From NCBI GenBank assembly GCA_018056825.1, contig JAGPEW010000065.1:1-5529 (forward strand): DNA of 5,529 bases, given 5' to 3'. Under the pieces are notes generated by a model. That model did not search any database. It had not been told where the DNA came from and worked only from the letters and a program-made list of their open reading frames with translations. Positions 1 through 5,082 of the stretch are shown piece after piece. Made by a program: the position numbers and the translations under genes. How positions within the stretch are numbered: the stretch's first letter is position 1; every line of letters begins with the position of its first letter. This DNA comes from Candidatus Sordicultor aquaticus. Lineage in GTDB: Bacteria; Atribacterota; Atribacteria; Atribacterales; Caldatribacteriaceae.

Positions 1-24
1 ATCCCTGAGTCAGACGATACAGGA

Positions 25-48
25 AAGTTGTAAAACGTTGTACATCTT
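25..48. promoter_or_regulatory. Imperfect palindrome, candidate operator
   Basis: A 24-bp inverted repeat is centred between bases 36 and 37. Its core is TGTAAAACGTTGTACA (29-44), flanked by AAG on the left and CTT on the right. Ten of twelve symmetric base pairs match; the mismatches are 28/45 and 33/40. The hexamer GTTGTA also occurs twice exactly 10 bp apart (27-32 and 37-42), and ACAAC follows at 56-60. There is no loop and no T-tract, so it looks more like a dimeric DNA-binding-protein site than a terminator. It is about 155 bp upstream of the radical SAM gene, and a link to that gene is not proven. The remainder of bases 1-203 is AT-rich, has stops in all frames and shows no recognisable RNA gene. 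Confidence 0.3.
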
Positions 49-203
49 CGTGCCGACAACCTAGAGATTACTATGATGTCAAATTATTTTGTTTGTAGTC
101 TCTGTGCCAACTAAATAGAGAATGCTCGAGATATAGTTTAGCAGGCTTGATGGGGTTTATAGTTAAAATGAATTAATTGTAGTAAAATAAGTAAGGGATA
201 AAA

Positions 204-1352
204 ATGAGTAAGCTCTCTTTAGATTTAGACCATAAGGTTAAGATTTTAGGAGATGGAGCTCGTTTCGATTTGTGCGGAGCATGTGGAGGAGAGGAATCGA
301 GGAAACGTAACCCTCAGGGAGGTTGGATTTATCCAGTTAGTCTTCCCGGTAATGGGAAAAGAGTAAATATTCTTAAAATCCTCCTTTCTAATAATTGCAT
401 GCACAATTGCTTTTATTGTGCTAATCGGGGAGGTAGAGACCATCTTATTACTTCTTTTTCTGCTGAAGAACTATCTAATCTTTTCTGGTGTCTTTACCAA
501 AAGGGAATGGTAAGAGGTATTTTTTTAAGCTCTGCTGTAGATAAAAGCCCTTCCTGGACTATGAACGAAATGTTGAAAGTGGCAGAAATCCTTCGTTATC
601 GTCTCCATTTTTCTGGTTATCTTCATCTCAAAATATTGCCTGATGTAAGCAATAGTTATTTAGAAGAAGCTATTAAACTGGCTACCCGAGTATCAGTTAA
701 TTTAGAAGCTCCGAATCCCCAAAATCTTCAGGAGATTGCTCCTCAAAAGAATTTTTCTCGTATCTGGCAGAAATTTCAATGGTTCAAGAGCCAAAAAGAA
801 AGAGGAGTTTCTACCCCGGCAGGGATTACTACCCAGTTGGTAGTAGGAGGAAGCAGGGAAACCGATAGAGAGATTATGCAAACTTCTTCTCAACTTTACG
901 GGCAATTTGGTTTAGCCCGAGTTTACTACAGTGCTTTTCAGCCAGTTGCCGATACTCCTCTTTCTTATAAGCCTCCAGTGTCTACCTGGCGAGAACATCG
1001 TCTATACCAGGCTGACTTTTTACTCCGCCAATATAAGTTTTCTTTTGAAGAACTGGTTTTTAATGAGGAAGGTAATTTTCCTTTGTCTCTTGACCCTAAA
1101 ATTTTGTGGGCTAACAACCACCCTGAATTTTTTCCCGTGGAAGTAAACTCTGCTCCCTGGGAAGCTTTAATTCGAGTACCGGGTATAGGAATAACTTCAG
1201 CGCGACGAATTATGAAACTACGCCAGGAGATAACCTTTCGTGACCCTAAGGAACTCTCTAAATTGGGAGTGCTGATAAATAGAGCTCTTCCCTTTATTCT
1301 TATGGATGGTAAAAAGTTAAAAAGAATGGAACAGTTATCTCTGTTTACCTGA
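204..1352 (+). CDS. Radical SAM protein with C-terminal helix-hairpin-helix, putative DNA modification/repair
   Basis: This 382-residue protein has a radical SAM N-terminal half. The 4Fe-4S/SAM motif is CxxxCxxC at C65, C69 and C72 (CMHNCFYC), preceded by the family-like stretch NILKILLSNN. The segment GIFLSSAV near residue 105 and the GYLHLKILPD segment that follows later in the barrel are also typical of the family known as 'putative DNA modification/repair radical SAM protein'. Near the C-terminus, VPGIGITSARRI (325-336) is a helix-hairpin-helix of the non-specific DNA-binding type. The length fits the family (about 400 residues). A further CxxC pair (C24, C27) near the N-terminus could bind metal or be structural. 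In other genomes this family is normally paired with a uracil-DNA-glycosylase-like protein; none is seen here. The start at 204 has a modest SD (AAGGGA, 193-198) and gives the expected N-terminus (HKVKILGDGARFDLC). The chemical reaction is unknown. Confidence is high for the radical SAM fold and moderate for a role in DNA. Confidence 0.88.
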   Translation: MSKLSLDLDHKVKILGDGARFDLCGACGGEESRKRNPQGGWIYPVSLPGNGKRVNILKILLSNNCMHNCFYCANRGGRDHLITSFSAEELSNLFWCLYQKGMVRGIFLSSAVDKSPSWTMNEMLKVAEILRYRLHFSGYLHLKILPDVSNSYLEEAIKLATRVSVNLEAPNPQNLQEIAPQKNFSRIWQKFQWFKSQKERGVSTPAGITTQLVVGGSRETDREIMQTSSQLYGQFGLARVYYSAFQPVADTPLSYKPPVSTWREHRLYQADFLLRQYKFSFEELVFNEEGNFPLSLDPKILWANNHPEFFPVEVNSAPWEALIRVPGIGITSARRIMKLRQEITFRDPKELSKLGVLINRALPFILMDGKKLKRMEQLSLFT

Positions 1353-1390
1353 CTCTCTTTTGCTTTCAAAACCCCTCTTCCCCTATGCTA

Positions 1391-1396
1391 TATAAT
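1391..1396 (+). promoter_or_regulatory. Candidate -10 element upstream of the asparaginase gene
   Basis: A perfect TATAAT lies at 1391-1396 in the 85-bp gap between the radical SAM and asparaginase genes, with an upstream TG at 1386-1387. No good -35 hexamer is found at 16-18 bp spacing: the bases there read AAAACC or similar, and the nearest TTTCAA (1364-1369) is too far away. If used, the start site would be near 1403 and the leader about 35 nt. The hexamer is convincing but the promoter as a whole is only plausible, because AT-rich gaps produce such hexamers by chance. Confidence 0.4.
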
Positions 1397-1437
1397 ATGT
1401 AGATTTTATTAGTGATAAAAAAGAAGGGTAGGATAAA

Positions 1438-2343
1438 ATGGTCATAATAGTTCATGGAGGATTATCAGAAAAAGATTTTTCAGCTTCGGATGCTTTAATT
1501 AGAGCTTGTGAAGTGGCCCGTAAGACAATGGAAGAAAAAGAAGCTATTGATGGAGTGGAAAGCGCAGTAAAAATCTTGGAAGACGATCCTCGTTTAAATG
1601 CTGGGACTGGTTCTTTCCCTAACCTTTTAGGGGAGGTAGAAATGTCAGCTAGCGTGATGAAAGATGATTATTCTTGCGGGGGAGTGGCAGCTATTAAAAA
1701 CATTAAAAACCCTATTTCTGTCGCTCGAGCAGTAATGGAGAGAACTCGTCATGTACTCCTTGTGGGAGAAGGAGCTAACTTGTTTGCTCATCTTTTGGGA
1801 TTTGAACCTTATAACCCGGTAGCAGAATTAACTATGAGAACCTTGCTGGAATCTATTAATGAAGCAGAGAAAGATCAAAATCCTATCTATAACTATTACT
1901 TAGAAAAAGCCAAAGAAAAATTACAAGAAACTCACTGGGGAACAGTAGGTGCGGTAGTTAAGGACGAAAAAGGTCGCTTGGCAGCCGGGACTTCAACCGG
2001 GGGTGTGAAAATGCAGCTTCCCGGAAGAGTAGGAGATACTCCCCTAATAGGTTGTGGAACTTTTGCTTGTCCTGCTGGAGCGGTATCTATGACTGGTGAG
2101 GGAGAGGAAATAATGAGGTGGGGTTTAGCTCGACGAATTGGAGAGGGAATGGAAAAATTAGATGTTCAAGAGGCGGTAAATAAGGTTATGGAATTAGCTC
2201 GAGAAAAGAAAATATTTTGTGGGGCTATTGCGGTTAATAACCAGGGGAAAATAGGCTGGGGTGCCAATGAAGGGGTATTGCCTTTAGCTTATTGGACAAA
2301 AGGAATGGAAAAACCATTTTATATGTTGACTAAAGGGTTTTAA
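1438..2343 (+). CDS. Isoaspartyl peptidase / plant-type L-asparaginase (Ntn-hydrolase, IaaA-like)
   Basis: This 301-residue enzyme belongs to the Ntn-hydrolase family T2, which hydrolyses L-asparagine and beta-aspartyl (isoaspartyl) dipeptides. The precursor should cut itself before Thr169 in HWGTVGAV, giving an alpha chain (1-168) and a beta chain whose N-terminal Thr169 is the nucleophile. Family landmarks are visible: N-terminal VIIVHGG (2-8), LNAGTGS (53-59), GEGAN, TSTGG (185-189), PGRVGDTP (195-202) with R197 and D200 as likely substrate-carboxylate/amine ligands, and MTGEGE (218-223) with T219-G220. One oddity is EMSASVM (68-74), where relatives usually read MDA, so the Asp is Ser70. 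There is no signal peptide, so the enzyme is cytoplasmic. It is slightly shorter than E. coli IaaA (321). An SD-like GGGTAGG (1426-1432) supports the ATG. Glycosylasparaginase is a less likely alternative given the HWGTVGAV sequence. The neighbouring ABC importer genes lie 40 bp downstream. Confidence 0.9.
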   Translation: MVIIVHGGLSEKDFSASDALIRACEVARKTMEEKEAIDGVESAVKILEDDPRLNAGTGSFPNLLGEVEMSASVMKDDYSCGGVAAIKNIKNPISVARAVMERTRHVLLVGEGANLFAHLLGFEPYNPVAELTMRTLLESINEAEKDQNPIYNYYLEKAKEKLQETHWGTVGAVVKDEKGRLAAGTSTGGVKMQLPGRVGDTPLIGCGTFACPAGAVSMTGEGEEIMRWGLARRIGEGMEKLDVQEAVNKVMELAREKKIFCGAIAVNNQGKIGWGANEGVLPLAYWTKGMEKPFYMLTKGF

Positions 2344-2354
2344 AAGAGTATAAA
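2326..2354 (+). promoter_or_regulatory. Near-consensus sigma-70 promoter for the binding-protein gene
   Basis: TTGACT (2326-2331) and TATAAA (2349-2354) are separated by exactly 17 bp, and each matches five of six consensus bases. The -35 lies within the last codons of the asparaginase gene and the -10 just after its stop. Initiation near 2361 would give a leader of about 23 nt holding the strong SD of the next gene. This is the best promoter in the window and would let the transporter be expressed independently of the asparaginase gene. It has not been tested experimentally. Confidence 0.6.
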
Positions 2355-2370
2355 ATTACAAATAATATTG

Positions 2371-2379
2371 GGGAGGTGA
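2371..2379 (+). promoter_or_regulatory. Strong ribosome binding site of the binding-protein gene
   Basis: GGGAGGTGA matches the anti-Shine-Dalgarno sequence almost fully, and the GGAGG core ends 7 nt before the ATG at 2384. It is the strongest SD in the window, consistent with a highly expressed periplasmic protein, and it fixes the start. Confidence 0.85.
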
Positions 2380-2383
2380 AGTT

Positions 2384-3553
2384 ATGAAAAAATTACTAAC
2401 TATAATTTTGGCGTTTCTTTTAGTGGGAAGCATGTCTTTGGCTTATGCTCAGGAACCTATTAAAGTGGGAGTGGTAATGGGTCTTACTGGAGCTTGGGCT
2501 TCTATTGACACTCCAGCTCTTAATGGGGTTAAGCTGGCAACTGAAGAAATTAACCAAGCAGGTGGAGTTTTGGGTAGGCCAATTGAGCTTAAGGTAGTAG
2601 ATACTAAGGCTGATGAAGCAGAAACAGTAGCAGCAGTAATCAGACTGGTGGAAAATGAAAAAGTGTGTGCTCTGATGGGTTATTGTGATACTCACTGGGT
2701 AAATATTGCCGCTCCATTGGCTCGGGAATATGGAGTTCCCTTTATTACTCCTGGGGCTACTCACCCTCGCATTCCAGAGCGCACTGGTGCCTGGTTGGCT
2801 TGTTTCGGTGATAATGCTCAGGCAGCAGCTGTTGCTGAATATGCAGTAAATGATTTGGGACTTAAAAAAGCTGCTATTTGGGTAGACACAGCAGTGGACT
2901 TCAGTGTAGCAGTTTGTGCTTATTTTGCTGATGCCTTTAAGCATTATGGTGGAGAAGTAGCTTATGAAGATTACTTTGAAACCAGCTGGACAGATTTTTC
3001 CAGCATGGTAGCTCGCCTTAAGGAATATCAAGATCGGGGAGAGGTGGATTGTGTTTATGTGGGAGGTATCCCCAGCAATTGTGGCTTGATTGCTAAACAG
3101 ATTAGAGAAGGGGGAGTGACTGTTCCTATCTTTGGTGAAGATGGTTTTGATACTCCTCTTTTAGTAGAAACTGGTGGAGAATATGCAGAGGGAGTGGTTT
3201 TTGCCACTCATATGTCTTTAGAAGACCCCAGCCCTATTGTTCAGCAGTTTAAGGAAGCCTATGGAGCTATGTTTGGTAATCCTCCGGAAAATGCCTTTGC
3301 TGCTCTGGGCTATGATACCTTAAAGGTTCTAGCTAAGGCCATAGAAATAGTAGGCACTGATGACCCCAAAAAAATTCCAGAAGGCTTATCTCAAATTAAA
3401 GATTTTCAAGGAGTATCGGGTGTTATCTCTTACCGGGAAGGTAGCCAGATACCTGATAAGTCAGTGGCTATAGTGGAAGTTAAGGATGGGAAATTTGCTA
3501 CTGTAAAACAAATTGTTCCTCAATACTTGCCTGACCCTGCTATTGCTAAGTAA
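2384..3553 (+). CDS. Liv/HAAT-type ABC transporter substrate-binding protein (periplasmic, LivJ/LivK-like)
   Basis: This 389-residue exported protein belongs to the type I periplasmic binding fold of the branched-chain amino acid (HAAT) importers. Residues 1-22 are a Sec signal peptide (MKKLL, hydrophobic core, AYA before Gln23). No lipobox cysteine is present, so it should be soluble in a periplasm. Mature landmarks are IKVGVVMGLTGAW (26-38), NGVKLATEEINQAGGVLG (47-64), PLAREYGVPFITPGATHP (111-128) and DFSSMVARLKE (204-214). Aligned by eye with E. coli LivJ/LivK, Thr126 keeps the conserved ligand-binding Thr and Asp253 replaces the ammonium-binding Glu. The Tyr of the YGGY motif becomes Ile229, the usual Ser-Ser segment reads C101-D102-T103, and the position of LivK Trp18 is Ile with a Trp three residues earlier. 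The ligand is therefore uncertain. Six cysteines (95, 101, 140, 178, 223, 233) are unusual for an exported protein. It is followed by a strong terminator and then by the rest of the importer. Confidence 0.9.
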   Translation: MKKLLTIILAFLLVGSMSLAYAQEPIKVGVVMGLTGAWASIDTPALNGVKLATEEINQAGGVLGRPIELKVVDTKADEAETVAAVIRLVENEKVCALMGYCDTHWVNIAAPLAREYGVPFITPGATHPRIPERTGAWLACFGDNAQAAAVAEYAVNDLGLKKAAIWVDTAVDFSVAVCAYFADAFKHYGGEVAYEDYFETSWTDFSSMVARLKEYQDRGEVDCVYVGGIPSNCGLIAKQIREGGVTVPIFGEDGFDTPLLVETGGEYAEGVVFATHMSLEDPSPIVQQFKEAYGAMFGNPPENAFAALGYDTLKVLAKAIEIVGTDDPKKIPEGLSQIKDFQGVSGVISYREGSQIPDKSVAIVEVKDGKFATVKQIVPQYLPDPAIAK

Positions 3554-3590
3554 TAAAAAGAAGGCGAGCTCAGAGCTCGCCTTCTTTTTA
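3554..3590 (+). terminator. Strong intrinsic terminator / attenuating hairpin inside the operon
   Basis: The arms 3554-3570 and 3574-3590 are perfectly complementary over 17 bp and enclose a CAG loop. The GC-rich part is GAAGGCGAGCT / AGCTCGCCTTC, and the A/T-rich outer part provides a CTTTTTA tract on the 3' side. The stem begins directly after the TAA of the binding-protein gene and ends just before the SD of livG. Because the outer A-tract mirrors the T-tract, it could act in both directions. It probably raises binding protein over ATPase/permease by partial termination, and it would also protect the 3' end of the binding-protein message. Confidence 0.9.
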
Positions 3591-3604
3591 TAGGGAGAGA
3601 AAAA

Positions 3605-4384
3605 ATGGCGGATTTCATATTACAGGTAGAAAACTTATGGAAAAATTTTGGAGGTTTAACTGCAGTAAGTGATTATCAGTTAAAGTTACTCCCAGGTAGT
3701 ATTTATGGTTTAATTGGACCTAATGGAGCGGGTAAAACCACTATTTTTAATTTGATTAGCGGAATAACCAAGCCCACTCGAGGGAGAATAATTTTTAAAG
3801 GAAAGGATATCACGTTTTGGCGTCCTGACCAGATTGCTGCTTTGGGTCTAACCCGTACTTTTCAAAATTTAAGGCTTTTTTCTTCGCTGACTGTGGAAAT
3901 GAATTTGAAAATTGCTTCTCATATTCATGCCCGGTGTAACTTTTGGAGTAGTTTGTTCAGTTTTCCCTCCTTTTTCCGGGAGGAAAGGGATATTGAAAAA
4001 AGAGTGGATTATATTTTAGAAGTTTTTGATCTTCTCCCTTATCAGGAAGAGATATCTTCTAGTCTCCCTTACGGTTTACAGAGAAAGCTGGATATTGCTC
4101 GAGCATTGATGACCAATCCTCAAGTGGTTCTTTTAGATGAACCTTCAGCGGGTATGAATACTCAGGAAGCGGAAGATTTAGCAGAGTTAATAAGAAGAAT
4201 TAAAGAAGAGTTCCAACTTACCTTAGTCATTGTAGAACATAGGATGCCTTTGGTTATGGGATTAGCTGAAGTAATTCAGGTTATTAATTATGGGTCAATT
4301 ATTGCGGTGGGGAAGCCAGAGGAAGTGCAGAATGACCCCCAGGTAATTGAAGCCTATTTGGGAACAGGTGATGTGGTTGCTTAA
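3605..4384 (+). CDS. livG: Branched-chain amino acid-type ABC transporter ATP-binding protein LivG
   Basis: This 259-residue cytoplasmic ATPase (E. coli LivG is 255) powers the importer as a heterodimer with LivF. It shows Walker A GPNGAGKT (38-45), Q-loop Gln87 in TRTFQNLRLF, and the signature motif LPYGLQ (154-159), where Liv-type ATPases tolerate A or P in place of S. Walker B is VVLLDEP (174-180) with catalytic Glu179, the D-loop region is SAGMN, and the H-loop His212 lies in IVEHRM. The region between Q-loop and signature (about 105-150) and the C-terminal GKPEEVQNDPQVIEAYLG are typical of LivG. The LPYG signature, rather than the LSHG expected of the urea-type UrtD, favours a Liv assignment. 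The start is supported by SD GGGAG (3593-3597), 7 nt upstream, directly after the terminator. There is no room for a separate promoter in the 51-bp gap, so transcription must read through the hairpin or start inside the preceding gene. The 3' end overlaps livF. Confidence 0.95.
   Translation: MADFILQVENLWKNFGGLTAVSDYQLKLLPGSIYGLIGPNGAGKTTIFNLISGITKPTRGRIIFKGKDITFWRPDQIAALGLTRTFQNLRLFSSLTVEMNLKIASHIHARCNFWSSLFSFPSFFREERDIEKRVDYILEVFDLLPYQEEISSSLPYGLQRKLDIARALMTNPQVVLLDEPSAGMNTQEAEDLAELIRRIKEEFQLTLVIVEHRMPLVMGLAEVIQVINYGSIIAVGKPEEVQNDPQVIEAYLGTGDVVA
4366..4372 (+). promoter_or_regulatory. Shine-Dalgarno that may decide the livF start
   Basis: AGGTGAT is a full seven-base match to the sequence complementary to the 16S anti-SD tail. 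It overlaps the ATG at 4371, so it cannot serve that ATG, but it lies 4 nt before TTG 4377. That TTG would start the protein as MLKIENLTVKYG, a textbook LivF N-terminus. The ATG at 4371 would have to rely on the weaker GGGA (4360-4363). Confidence 0.5.
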
Positions 4385-5081
4385 GATAGAAAATTTAACG
4401 GTGAAATACGGAGTTATCCCTGCAGTACGAAATGTTAGTTTGGAAGTTCAAGAGGGACAAATCGTCGCTCTTTTAGGAGCTAATGGAGCAGGTAAAACTA
4501 CTATTTTGAAAACTATTATGGGAGTTACCAGAACTGCAGAGGGAAACATTTATTATCAGGGTACAAATATCAACTTTTTTTCTCCTCCTCAACGAGTGAG
4601 ATTGGGAATAACTTTAGTACCTGAGGGGAGAGGAATTTTTAATCGTCTTTCGGTAGAGGAAAATCTTTTTTTAGGAGCTTATCACCGCTCTGATAGAGAA
4701 GGAATAGAAAAAGACCTGAGCCGGGTTTATAGCCTTTTTCCTCGTTTACAAGAAAGGAAGGAACAGGTTGCGGGAACTTTAAGTGGAGGAGAGCAACAAA
4801 TGTTAGCTTTAGGACGAGGTTTAATGTCTCGCCCTCTTTTGATGCTCTTAGATGAGCCCTCTCTGGGATTAGCTCCACTTTTAGTTAGAGAATTATACGC
4901 TTTCATTACTAATATCCGTCAGGAAGGAGTAACCATTTTATTAGTGGAACAAAATGCTACTATGGCTTTAAAAGTTTGTGATTACGCTTACCTTTTGGAG
5001 ACTGGTAAAGTAAAGGTTCAAGGAAAAGCTGATGAAGTGCAGTCTCAGGAAGATGTAAAAAAAGCTTATCTGGGAGGCTAA
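4371..5081 (+). CDS. livF: Branched-chain amino acid-type ABC transporter ATP-binding protein LivF
   Basis: This is the second ATPase of the importer, 236 residues from the ATG at 4371 (E. coli LivF is 237). Walker A is GANGAGKT (36-43). The Q-loop position carries Glu85 in VPEGRGIF, and the switch position is Gln194 in LLVEQNA; both replacements are characteristic of LivF. The signature LSGGEQQ is at 137-143 and Walker B LLMLLDEP at 156-163 with Glu162. The reading frame is open back to a TTG at 4347, but the eight extra residues are not LivF-like. The ATG at 4371 or the TTG at 4377 (see the SD at 4366) is the likely start. Either way the gene overlaps the last codons of livG by 8-14 bp, so translational coupling is expected. 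VPEG rather than the VPQG of UrtE again favours an amino-acid type importer over a urea type. Confidence 0.94.
   Translation: MWLLKIENLTVKYGVIPAVRNVSLEVQEGQIVALLGANGAGKTTILKTIMGVTRTAEGNIYYQGTNINFFSPPQRVRLGITLVPEGRGIFNRLSVEENLFLGAYHRSDREGIEKDLSRVYSLFPRLQERKEQVAGTLSGGEQQMLALGRGLMSRPLLMLLDEPSLGLAPLLVRELYAFITNIRQEGVTILLVEQNATMALKVCDYAYLLETGKVKVQGKADEVQSQEDVKKAYLGG
5072..5077 (+). promoter_or_regulatory. Ribosome binding site of livH, inside the livF 3' end
   Basis: GGGAGG overlaps the final Gly-Gly codons of livF and lies 5 nt before the ATG at 5083. It fixes the permease start and shows that livF and livH are translationally linked. Confidence 0.75.
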
Positions 5082-5082
5082 T

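Noticed and set aside
1..33. Frame 1 reads ten sense codons then TAA, possibly the tail of an upstream gene
   Set aside because: It is too short to recognise, and frame 2 is also open to 64; neither can be distinguished from chance.
147..175. TTGATG as a possible -35 for the radical SAM gene
   Set aside because: No acceptable -10 hexamer exists at 16-18 bp; nearby TATAGT and TAAAAT are at the wrong spacing.
61..203. Possible small RNA, tRNA, CRISPR or mobile-element remnant in the leader
   Set aside because: No cloverleaf, repeated spacer unit, terminal inverted repeat or terminator was seen.
965..1369. Minus-strand open frame of 134 codons
   Set aside because: It is antisense to the conserved C-terminal part of the radical SAM protein, with no family resemblance.
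1404..1420. TTTTAT / ATAAAA inverted repeat with a 5-nt loop before the asparaginase gene
   Set aside because: A six-pair all-A/T stem is expected by chance in such AT-rich DNA and would be unstable.
2420..3031. Long open frame of 203 codons on the minus strand
   Set aside because: It lies entirely antisense to the binding-protein gene, has no recognisable domain, and its Ser/Cys/Tyr-rich composition is that of a shadow of the coding frame.
4347..4370. Upstream TTG start extending livF by eight residues
   Set aside because: The extra residues (KPIWEQV) do not resemble a LivF N-terminus and would lengthen the overlap with livG; there is no good SD at the right distance.
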